From QHWK01 sp035315685 (GTDB lineage Bacteria; Acidobacteriota; Vicinamibacteria; Vicinamibacterales; CAVVIG01), in contig DATFXR010000597.1 of assembly GCA_035315685.1 (NCBI GenBank), positions 1 through 37,055 of the forward strand: a stretch of DNA of 37,055 nt, read 5' to 3'. Each line of letters starts with the position of its first letter. The stretch's first letter is position 1. A program made the position numbers and the translations under genes. The notes beneath the pieces were generated by a model that was not told the origin of the DNA, did not search any database, and saw only the letters and a program-made list of their open reading frames with translations. Of the stretch, positions 25,401 through 32,246 are shown one piece after another.

Positions 25401-25612
25401 AATGCCCCGGCGATGAGGCTCCCGACCTTCGTCGGCGCCGTGCCCGGCTGCATCGCGCCGGCGGTCGCGACCGCTGCCACGCGCGCGTCGGCCGCGATCA
25501 CGGCGCAGGAACTGATCGCCAGGACGGCAAGCAGTGCTCGTACTCGGTCGAACGGCTGTCGGCCACCGAGGTTGAGCGGCGACGCGATCGCGCGACGGGT
25601 TGACTCGGTCAT
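22481..25612 (-). CDS. Large secreted protein with Ig-like and carbohydrate-binding modules and a poly-proline linker
   Basis: This is a 1043-residue exported protein. A signal segment (LLAVLAISSCAVIAADARV) is followed by about 450 residues that look like a beta-propeller or sialidase-like domain (GVWWLFTLSSAHDSF, GFIHHSSVVMDQEVDC). Two Ig-like repeats come next (about 500-690; VAMTAPAAGATVSG and VSMTAPANGATVSG). A CBM6/CBM35-like module (about 710-853; EAENFDEGG, MKTRAGEWLTY) precedes 26 consecutive prolines (857-882) and a second, very similar module to the end. It therefore probably binds polysaccharide outside the cell. No catalytic domain is recognised. I chose the ATG at 25612 because a TGAGGTG lies eight bases before it; an upstream ATG at 25663 would add 17 residues. 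Confidence 0.8.
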   Translation of the reverse strand: MTESTRRAIASPLNLGGRQPFDRVRALLAVLAISSCAVIAADARVAAVATAGAMQPGTAPTKVGSLIAGAFNDATGHSAQSHLVYAPNAGVWWLFTLSSAHDSFADHTVRSYYSSGANLATATWTAAAPSPHLANAGFATNSVFAGGRSLAAAVLSSGGTDYAHLFASTAFDGQVSSNGHIRARLGANAIEWESWDNPGSPNAASQWQGPASSGNPSAGSTHSSWGNVIGISTGGFIHHSSVVMDQEVDCNVARSTNADVAATWINGFGVNRVGASPPNTTAVIDKSMTFECKSLAFAPLASNAMLAVYSNGAVAQPLLTNLRFQKSGANGAWTSVAGSGGGNGNVFSTNATIDANDWTLVPVSTDVIFTFRRDASGAGIDAATYVAASNVWQSMPAAPPVFGPGQVPKAGAGLFGATDGTSVWLFCINSDPANSILFTLFNGTGWTPWATVPGTDGGSQTRNFISGYPRAAAGQVGLIWTEGTTTFDVVTASLPTAADTTLPAVAMTAPAAGATVSGAAVTVSATASDTGGIAGVQFILDGTNLGPEQISSPYTITWDTTAAVNGVHTLTAVARDASNNAATAAPITVIVDNTPAPPSVSMTAPANGATVSGTAITVSATASSGIGIAGVHFILDGTNLGPELTSSPYTITWDTSAAVNGVHTLTAVARDVANHAATAAAISVIVNNAPPPPPSPAYGGTPASIPGMFEAENFDEGGQSVAYFDTTPGNSGGAYRSTDVDLETTIDAGGGFDVMKTRAGEWLTYSVNVTAAGSYSLDIRIANIGTGGRFHVEIDGVDQTGPIAVPDTGGWQNWQTITIAGISVTAGGHVIRVSFDTAGTSGGVGNYNWFRLDTASPPPPPPPPPPPPPPPPPPPPPPPPPPGNTPFGGTAVPVPGTVQAENFDEGGQSVAYFDTTSGNTGNVYRTTDVDLETSADAGGGFDVMKTRAGEWLKYTVNVTTAGTYPLAIRIANIGTGGQLHVEVDGADMTGPLAVPDTGGWQSWTTIATAGIAFTAGQHVLRVSFDAAGTSGGVGNFNWFRVGP
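22967..23044. repeat. Trinucleotide tract encoding 26 prolines
   Basis: The plus strand is 78 bases of GGC and GGT units. On the coding minus strand they give CCG and CCA codons only, making an unbroken proline run between two homologous carbohydrate-binding modules. The tract is prone to slippage, so its length may vary between strains or be misassembled. Confidence 0.95.
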
Positions 25613-25944
25613 TGAAAACACCTCACGACACGTCGAGCGATCGACGGACAAAGCCCATGGCAAGCTGTTCGTGCGGAGAATGGGCCTGCAAGATGGAGCG
25701 CCGCCGCAGCTCTGAGATCGGCGGCGGCGGACCGTTCGGGCGTGTCGGGTGTCAACGCAGGGAAAGGTAAGGACTTCGGTCGACGAGGCGAGCGCGACGA
25801 ATCTCTGATCTGGAAGCGTTCGGTCGCCGACCTTAGTCTGACACGCTCACCGAATCGCGACCAAAAGGCGCGCCCCGGGCAGACGTCATCTGGTAATCGT
25901 CTGCTGGGTGGACCAATCGGTCAGGATCGAAAAGGTTGCGCGTG

Positions 25945-26547
25945 CTACTGGCTCACGCCGTTGAATCCGTCGCACGACACGCTCGGGTTCCAGTTGGTGA
26001 ACGTGCCGAGCGGATTGTCCTTCCACGCCCACACGTGCAGCGTGTAGAACGGCGGGAGTCCGAATCGGTTCGGCGCGTCGAAGAAGTGAAAGAGCTGGCC
26101 GTTCAGCTCGGGCGCATGGGCGTGATCCTTGTTCCAGTCCGCGGCAAGCACCAGATAGTCCGCGCCGGTGAGGCGCAGCCGTCCGTTCGACGTCGGCTCG
26201 TAGAGCAGAATTTCCGGCGTCCGCGCGTCGATCTTGCCATCCCCCACGAGCTTCATGTTCACGAAGTGGAGGCCCATCGCACCGTAGTCGCCGCCGCTGA
26301 CACAGCCGAAGAGGAGCGCATAGTCGGGGCCGGCTTGCGACACGTCCTTGAAACGCTCGGTCACCTCGCGGACCGTTGCCACCAACTCGCTCGCCTGCTT
26401 TTTCTGCTCCGCGGTCTGCGGCGCCTGCGACATCACACCGTGGTCGTGATCCTGCGCCAGCAGGTGCACAGACGCAGGGCTCATCAACAGGAGCGCGCCG
26501 ATCACGGAATACCCGAGCTGCATCACAAATTGTCCGACTTTCATCAT
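25945..26547 (-). CDS. Small secreted protein of unknown function
   Basis: This 200-residue protein has a signal peptide (MMKVGQFVMQLGYSVIGALL to AQ near 32). A His-rich mature start (DHDHG) precedes a helical stretch (EQKKQASELVATVREVTERF) and a compact domain with GPDYALLFGCVSGGDYGAMGLHFVN, EILLYEPTSNGRLRLTGADYLVLAADW and GLPPFYTLHVWAWKDNPLGTFTNWNPSVSC. Two cysteines in the mature part could form a disulphide. I recognise no characterised family. The pattern resembles uncharacterised secreted proteins annotated only as hypothetical. The GAGGAGGT just before the ATG at 26547 makes the start secure. The long open frame continuing upstream to 28290 is the antisense of the ankyrin gene. It is divergent from the ankyrin gene, with 180 bp between them. 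Confidence 0.75.
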   Translation of the reverse strand: MMKVGQFVMQLGYSVIGALLLMSPASVHLLAQDHDHGVMSQAPQTAEQKKQASELVATVREVTERFKDVSQAGPDYALLFGCVSGGDYGAMGLHFVNMKLVGDGKIDARTPEILLYEPTSNGRLRLTGADYLVLAADWNKDHAHAPELNGQLFHFFDAPNRFGLPPFYTLHVWAWKDNPLGTFTNWNPSVSCDGFNGVSQ

Positions 26548-26727
26548 TGAAACCTCCTCAACATCGATAAAGGAAACAGGGCCAAAAACCTTTCTGATGG
26601 AGATATCGAGAACCGTCGGAAAAAGGCGACAGCACCGTGAAATCGCGGGGCTCGGCCGTCGATAAAGAACCGGAAAAAGCGTGCCCGGCCCGTTGTAGTA
26701 TCTAGTCTGAATTAGAGGGTTTAGCCG

Positions 26728-28284
26728 ATGTGCGTGCGATCCGCTCCGACGCTGTGGCTCGCCCTGACGGTTTCCGCACTCAGCATCGGCGCAGCGCGTG
26801 ACGCTGCGCCGCTCGCCGATGCCGTCCAGCACGGCGACACGCAGGCCGTGCTGTCGCTGCTGAAGGCGCGCGCCGATGTCAACGCGCCACAGAGCGACGG
26901 CGCAACGGCGCTGCACTGGGCGGCGTACCTGGACGCTGCGGACACGACCGCGCTGCTCATACGCGCCGGCGCCAAGGTCGACGCAGCGAACAACTACGGC
27001 GTGACTCCACTGGCGCTTGCTGCGGGCAACGGCAACGCAGCGATCGTCAATCTGCTGCTGAAGGGCGGAGCGGATCCGAACCGCACGGTGCGTGCTGGAG
27101 AGGCTCCGCTGATGCTCGCCGCGCGGGCAGGCCGCGCGGATGCCGTGAAGGCGCTCCTCGAGGGCGGTGCAAAGGTCGACGCGAAGGAAACCTGGAACGG
27201 GCAAACGGCCTTGATGTGGGCGGCTGCCGCCGGGAGCGGGCCGGTGGTGCAGGCGCTGATCGATCGCGGCGCAGATGTCCATGCGCGCTCCAACGCCGGC
27301 ACGACGCCGCTCGTCTTCGCGGTGCGCCACGGCGACAGGACCGCCGTGCGCGCGTTGCTCGCAGCCGGAGCGGACGTCAACGCGAAGAGGCCCGACGGCG
27401 CGACGCCGTTGCTCGTCGCGGTGATCAACGGCCATGCGGATCTGGTCGACCTGCTGCTCGACCAGGGCGCCGATCCGAACGTCGAAGGCGGATCGACCGA
27501 GCTCACGGTGCAGGGCGTGCATGCCCGACCGATGGAGCTCAAGTATCGCAAGCTCACCAACAACGAGCGCGATTCCGAAGGCGTTACCAAAGGCAACATC
27601 TTCGGGAAGCCGCTGCACGCCGCCGTGCATGTCGCCAACTGGCACACCAGCGACCAGTTCATCGCCGTCAAGCTCGATCGCATCCGGGTGATCAACTCGC
27701 TGCTCGCGCACGGCGCGGACGTCAACGGCCGCATCACCATGGAAGAACCGCGGTGGTCCGGTGCGCGTTATCGCCGGCACCTCGCCGGCGCAACCGCGTT
27801 TCTCTTCGCGGCCAAGGCGGCCGACGTCGAGGTGATGCGGCTGCTGCTCGCCCACGGCGCCGATCCGATGATCGGCACTGAAGAGCGGATCACGCCGTTG
27901 ATGGCAGCGGCCGGCATCGCCTGGGCCTCGAACCAGGACCGCGCGTCGGAGAGCCAGGTGCTCGAAGCGGTCAAGCTGATGGTGGATGAGCTCGGCGCCG
28001 ATGTGAACGCGATCAGCGATCTCGGTGAGACCGCGATGCACGCGGCGGCCTATCGAGGCGCCAACAGCGTCGTGCAGTACCTGTTCGACCAGGGCGCGAA
28101 GCTCGACGTCGTCGCCATTGACGGACGAACGCCCCTGATCGTCGCTGATGGTGTCGAGTATGGGAATTCGTTCGCGGCACAGCCGCAGACGGCAGCATTG
28201 CTGCGGAAGCTTGGTGCAAAGGAAATGAGGTGCCCGCCTCCATGTGCCGCGGCGATCCCCGAAGGAAACGAGATCAAGCGATGA
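26728..28284 (+). CDS. Exported ankyrin-repeat protein
   Basis: This 518-residue protein starts with a signal peptide (MCVRSAPTLWLALTVSALSI to about 25). It then consists of about ten ankyrin repeats, for example DGATALHWAAYLDAADTTAL, YGVTPLALAAGNGNAAIVNL, NGQTALMWAAAAGSGPVVQA and AGTTPLVFAVRHGDRTAVRA. An insertion around residues 255-330 (GVHARPMELKYRKLTNNERD and following) interrupts the array, and the repeats resume with GATAFLFAAKAADVEVMRLL. Ankyrins mediate protein binding; location here is periplasmic. A GAGGG lies eight bases before the ATG. The stop overlaps the start of the DUF1592-type cytochrome gene as ATGA, so the two products are likely made together and may interact. Confidence 0.9.
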   Translation: MCVRSAPTLWLALTVSALSIGAARDAAPLADAVQHGDTQAVLSLLKARADVNAPQSDGATALHWAAYLDAADTTALLIRAGAKVDAANNYGVTPLALAAGNGNAAIVNLLLKGGADPNRTVRAGEAPLMLAARAGRADAVKALLEGGAKVDAKETWNGQTALMWAAAAGSGPVVQALIDRGADVHARSNAGTTPLVFAVRHGDRTAVRALLAAGADVNAKRPDGATPLLVAVINGHADLVDLLLDQGADPNVEGGSTELTVQGVHARPMELKYRKLTNNERDSEGVTKGNIFGKPLHAAVHVANWHTSDQFIAVKLDRIRVINSLLAHGADVNGRITMEEPRWSGARYRRHLAGATAFLFAAKAADVEVMRLLLAHGADPMIGTEERITPLMAAAGIAWASNQDRASESQVLEAVKLMVDELGADVNAISDLGETAMHAAAYRGANSVVQYLFDQGAKLDVVAIDGRTPLIVADGVEYGNSFAAQPQTAALLRKLGAKEMRCPPPCAAAIPEGNEIKR

Positions 28285-30692
28285 CGGCACATCGCCTGGT
28301 GCAGGCCGCAGTGTTGTGCAGCGTCGTTTTCACTACTCGTGCGGTCCAGGGAACGGCCGCGTCGCCGCAGCCGGCGAGCCCCTCGCCACGCGCCGTGTTC
28401 GATACGTACTGCGTCACCTGCCACAACACGCGCATCAAGACGGCCGGCCTCGCGCTCGATGCGTTGGATGTGGAGCAGGTCGGCGCACACGCCGAGGTGT
28501 GGGAAAAAGTCGTCCGTAAGCTCAGGACGGGCGCGATGCCGCCGGCTGGCCGTCCGCGTCCCGACAAGGCGCTGTCGGACAGCGCCGCGTCGTGGCTCGA
28601 AGCGAGCCTGGATCGCGTGGCGCGCGAGCATCCCAACCCCGGCAGGCCCACGCTGCATCGCCTCAACCGCGTCGAATATCGGAACGCGATCCGCGACTTG
28701 TTCGCGCTCGAGATCGATCCGGCGTCGCTGCTGCCGGCGGATAGTGCCGCGTACGGCTTCGACAACAACGCCGACGCGCTGTCCCTGTCGCCGGTTCTCG
28801 CGGAGCGGTATCTCGGAGCGGCGGTGAAAATCAGTCAGATGGCGTTGGGGCGCGTGCGCGGATCACAATCGCCGGAGACGGTCTTCGTCCCGACCGATCG
28901 CAACCAGGGCACACGCTTGAGCGAGGATCTGCCGTGGGGATCGCGTGGTGGATTGGCGGTTCGCTACGACTTTCCCGCCGGCGGTGAGTACCTGTTCCAG
29001 CTGCGCTTGAAGGAGAGCGGCGCCGACGGCGGCATCATGGGCCTCACCACGGAACCGCAACAGCTCGATGTGAGCCTCGATCAGGCGCGTGTGTGGACGA
29101 CGATCGTCGGCGGGCCGGAGATTGCGAAGGAGCGCGGGGACGATCGGACGAAAAAAGTTCTGGACGCGCTGCAGTTCCGCGCGCCGGTCCAGGCAGGCGC
29201 TCATCTCGTTCAGGCGTACTTCGTCCAGAAGACGTCCGCCTTCCTCGAAGACCTGTTCGACCCGTACTTGCGCCGCGATCCATATCGAGCCGGCAACGGC
29301 GAGCCCGGTATCTCCAGCCTGACGATTAGCGGTCCGCCTGCGTCCGAGGCCGCGGCGATCTCCGATTCGCCCAGCCGACGCCAACTGTTGGTGTGCAGGC
29401 CGGCCTCGGAGGCAGACGAGGCCTGCGCGAAACGCATCATCACGCATGTCGCGCGTCGCGCCTATCGGCGGCACGTGACCGACGAGGATCTCCAGATCCC
29501 GATGGCGCGATACCGTGATGGCGTGCGCGACGCCGGAAATGGTCCGGCGAGCTTTGAATACGGTGTCGAGCTCGCCCTGCGCAGCATCCTCGTGAGCGCG
29601 AACTTCCTGTTCCGCTTCGAAGGTCAACCGGACACTGCGGCACCCGACACGGCCTATCGCATCACCGACGTCGAGCTGGCCTCGCGTCTGTCGTTCTTCC
29701 TGTGGAGCAGCATCCCGGACGACGAGCTCTTGAGCGTTGCGGAGAAGAAGACACTTCACAATCCGGCGATCCTCGAACAGCAGGTGAAGCGGATGCTCAC
29801 CGACCCGCGCTCGGATGCGCTGGCGAGCAATTTCGCCGGGCAGTGGCTGCACGTCCGCAACGTGGCGGGCTTCAGACCGAGTCCGGAGTTGCTGTTTCAT
29901 TTCGACGACAACCTGCGTCAGGCGTTCGAGACTGAGACGTCCCTGTTCTTCAGCAGCATCGTGCACGAGAACCGGAGCGTGCTCGACCTGCTGGATGCCG
30001 ACTATACGTTCCTGAACGAGCGTCTGGCCCAGCACTACGGGATCGCCGGCGTCCACGGCGAGCGGTTCCGGCGCGTTCCGCTGCCCCCCGACAGCGTGCG
30101 CCGCGGGCTGCTCGGCCAGGGCTCGATCCTGACCGACACCTCGCGCGCGAACCGGACATCGCCGGTGATTCGCGGCAAGTGGATCCTGGAAAATATTTTC
30201 GGCACGCCGCCGCCCGCGCCGCCCGCCAACGTGCCCGAGCTGAAGGACGAACGAGATCCGGCGAAGATTCTCCCGATGCGCGAGCAGATGGCGCAGCACC
30301 GCGCCAACCCGGTATGTGCGAGCTGTCATGCGCAGATGGACCAGTTGGGTTTCGCGCTCGAGAATTTCGACGCGATCGGCGAGTGGCGCGAGGTCGATGC
30401 GGCCGGCTCGCGGATCGATCCGACGGCGAAGCTTCCTGACGGGACGACGTTCACGGGTCCGGTGGAGCTTCGCAAAGTGCTGCTGACCCATGCCGACGAT
30501 TTTCTGACGACGCTGACCGAGAAGCTGCTGACGTACGGGCTCGGGCGAGGGCTCGACGCCGCCGACGCGCCGGCCGTTCGTCAGATCAAGCGCACCGCTG
30601 CAACCACGAATTACCGCTTTGCCTCGCTCGTGCAGGGCATCGTCACGAGCACGCCGTTTCAGATGAGGATGGCGCAGGACCGGGCGAACTAG
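28281..30692 (+). CDS. DUF1592/DUF1588-family c-type cytochrome
   Basis: This 803-residue exported protein is of the planctomycete-type cytochrome family. A signal peptide (about 1-27) is followed by a haem c motif CVTCH (44-48). The expected domain order follows: DUF1587 (LHRLNRVEYRNAIRDLFALE), a carbohydrate-binding-like DUF1595 region, DUF1592 (ELASRLSFFLWSSIPDDELL and FAGQWLHVRNV), and DUF1588 (LGQGSILTDTSRANRTSPVI). That last stretch leads to a second haem motif CASCH (679-683) with QMDQLGFALENFDAIGEWR. DUF1585 (LTEKLLTYGLGRGL) ends the protein. It starts at ATG 28281, coupled to the ankyrin stop. Members occur with DUF1552 proteins, as here, but their reaction is unknown. Electron transfer in the periplasm is the safe inference from the two haems. 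Confidence 0.92.
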   Translation: MTAHRLVQAAVLCSVVFTTRAVQGTAASPQPASPSPRAVFDTYCVTCHNTRIKTAGLALDALDVEQVGAHAEVWEKVVRKLRTGAMPPAGRPRPDKALSDSAASWLEASLDRVAREHPNPGRPTLHRLNRVEYRNAIRDLFALEIDPASLLPADSAAYGFDNNADALSLSPVLAERYLGAAVKISQMALGRVRGSQSPETVFVPTDRNQGTRLSEDLPWGSRGGLAVRYDFPAGGEYLFQLRLKESGADGGIMGLTTEPQQLDVSLDQARVWTTIVGGPEIAKERGDDRTKKVLDALQFRAPVQAGAHLVQAYFVQKTSAFLEDLFDPYLRRDPYRAGNGEPGISSLTISGPPASEAAAISDSPSRRQLLVCRPASEADEACAKRIITHVARRAYRRHVTDEDLQIPMARYRDGVRDAGNGPASFEYGVELALRSILVSANFLFRFEGQPDTAAPDTAYRITDVELASRLSFFLWSSIPDDELLSVAEKKTLHNPAILEQQVKRMLTDPRSDALASNFAGQWLHVRNVAGFRPSPELLFHFDDNLRQAFETETSLFFSSIVHENRSVLDLLDADYTFLNERLAQHYGIAGVHGERFRRVPLPPDSVRRGLLGQGSILTDTSRANRTSPVIRGKWILENIFGTPPPAPPANVPELKDERDPAKILPMREQMAQHRANPVCASCHAQMDQLGFALENFDAIGEWREVDAAGSRIDPTAKLPDGTTFTGPVELRKVLLTHADDFLTTLTEKLLTYGLGRGLDAADAPAVRQIKRTAATTNYRFASLVQGIVTSTPFQMRMAQDRAN

Positions 30693-30752
30693 GATGAACG
30701 TATCGCGAAGGCTTCAGCCGAGCGTTCAGTCCGAGCACGAGAGGGTATCGAG

Positions 30753-32093
30753 ATGATCATCACGAAGATCGCGTTGCCCCGGCGCACGTTCATTCGCGGC
30801 ATCGGCGCGACGCTGGCGCTGCCGCTCCTCGATGCGATGGTGCCGGCGATGTCGGCCCAATCGAAGACCGCGAAGGGCGCTCCTCGATTCGCGGCGATCT
30901 ACGTCGGCAACGGCGCGAACATGAACGACTGGACGCCTTCCGCCGAAGGGGCCGGTTTCACGTTCTCGCCAATCCTGAAGCCGCTCGAGGCCTTCCGCGA
31001 TCGGACGCTCGTCTTCACGGGCCTCGACAACTTCCAGGCGACGGATCAGGGGGACTCGGGCGGCCAGCATCCCAGGGCGGCGCCGGCGTTCATGAGCTGC
31101 GTCCACCCGAAGCAGACCGAAGGCGCGGACGTGCAGGCCGGCACGACCATCGATCAGCTGATCGCCCGGCAGATCTGTCGCGACTCGAAGCTCACCTCAC
31201 TGGAGGTGGCGGTGGATCGCAACGACGTCGTCGGCGCCTGCGATCACGGTTATGCCTGCGCGTACATGAACTCGATGTCGTGGAAGAGCCCGACGATGCC
31301 GCTGCCGTCGGAGACCAGTCCACGTTTCGTCTTCGAACGGCTGTTTGGCAGCGGGGACAGCGCCGAAGCGCGTGCGGCGCGGAGCCGGGAAGACCGCAGC
31401 ATTCTCGACGGGTTGGCGGAGGAGATTGCCAGCCTTCGACGAAAACTTGGCCGCCGCGACGGCGTCAAGCTGGCGGAGTACCTCGATGCGGTTCGCGACG
31501 TCGAGCAGCGCATCGCGAGGAACGAATCTTTGAACAGCGATTTCGAGATACCGGAGCGTCCGGTCGGTGTCCCGGACACGTTCAGGGAATATGCCGAGCT
31601 GATGTTCGATCTCCAGGTGCTGGCGTTCCAGGCGGACATCACGCGCGTGAGCACGTTCATGATGGCGCGTGAAAACGTCAACCGCTCGTATGGCGAGATT
31701 GGCCTGCCCGAGGCGCACCATGCGATGTCCCACCACAGTAACAATCCGGACAAGATGGCGGTGTACTCGAAGCTCAATACCTATCACGTCGACACGCTCG
31801 CCTATTTCCTGACGAAGCTTCAGGCGATCTCCGACGGCGACGGAACGCTGCTCGACCACTCGGTCGTGCTCTATGGCGGCGGCATGAGCGACGGCAACAC
31901 ACACAACAACTACAACGTGCCGGTGGTCGTCGTCGGCGGACGCGACCAGCAGCTGAAGGGCAATCGTCACCTCAAGTATCCGAAGGGCACGCCGCTGGCG
32001 AATCTGTCGCTGAGCCTGATCGAGAAGTTCGGCGTCAACGTCGAGAAGTTCGGCGACAGCACCGGCAGGCTGGATCTCCTGTCCGGCGTCTAA
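30753..32093 (+). CDS. DUF1552 family protein with Tat signal
   Basis: This 446-residue protein begins with a twin-arginine signal (PRRTFIRGIGATLALPLLDA), so it is exported folded and may carry a cofactor. The DUF1552 landmarks are visible: RFAAIYVGNGANMNDW, TLVFTGLDNFQATDQGDSGG, HPRAAPAFMSC, ADVQAGTTIDQLIARQI, LEVAVD, FVFERLFGSGD, RSREDRSILDGL, YAELMFDLQVLAFQADITRV, EAHHAMSHHSNNPDK and GGMSDGNTHNNYNVPVVVVG. DUF1552 is related to DUF1501/sulfatase-like alkaline-phosphatase-fold proteins, but no activity is established. It lies 60 bases after the cytochrome gene in the same direction and very probably belongs to the same operon. The start ATG at 30753 sits at the Tat leader. Confidence 0.93.
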   Translation: MIITKIALPRRTFIRGIGATLALPLLDAMVPAMSAQSKTAKGAPRFAAIYVGNGANMNDWTPSAEGAGFTFSPILKPLEAFRDRTLVFTGLDNFQATDQGDSGGQHPRAAPAFMSCVHPKQTEGADVQAGTTIDQLIARQICRDSKLTSLEVAVDRNDVVGACDHGYACAYMNSMSWKSPTMPLPSETSPRFVFERLFGSGDSAEARAARSREDRSILDGLAEEIASLRRKLGRRDGVKLAEYLDAVRDVEQRIARNESLNSDFEIPERPVGVPDTFREYAELMFDLQVLAFQADITRVSTFMMARENVNRSYGEIGLPEAHHAMSHHSNNPDKMAVYSKLNTYHVDTLAYFLTKLQAISDGDGTLLDHSVVLYGGGMSDGNTHNNYNVPVVVVGGRDQQLKGNRHLKYPKGTPLANLSLSLIEKFGVNVEKFGDSTGRLDLLSGV

Positions 32094-32183
32094 CACTCGG
32101 GCGAATCGGCACCGTCGGTGCCCGCAAGGCGCGCACTGCGTGGCAGGCGACGCGACAAAAGTCGACTGCCGATCAGCCCGAGA

Positions 32184-32233
32184 CGTGCGGTGGTCGTCAG
32201 GACACCCACCGCACGCACCACCGGCGCCCGGTG
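32184..32233. terminator. Double hairpin between convergent genes
   Basis: A perfect 10-bp stem, CGTGCGGTGG (32184-32193) with CCACCGCACG (32206-32215), is followed by a second small hairpin CACCGG-CGC-CCGGTG (32219-32233). The gap lies between the convergent DUF1552 gene and the beta-helix gene. It is likely to end transcription in both directions, although no T-tract follows on the plus strand. Confidence 0.55.
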
Positions 32234-32246
32234 TCGGTTTCTCCGG

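Noticed and set aside
25664..25944. Intergenic region examined for a riboswitch or small gene.
   Set aside because: No known riboswitch core, strong hairpin or credible coding frame was found; the 101-codon plus-strand frame has no family features.
32184..32215. Strong perfect stem considered as an attachment site or riboswitch part.
   Set aside because: Its position between two convergent stop codons fits a terminator better, and no recombinase gene is near.
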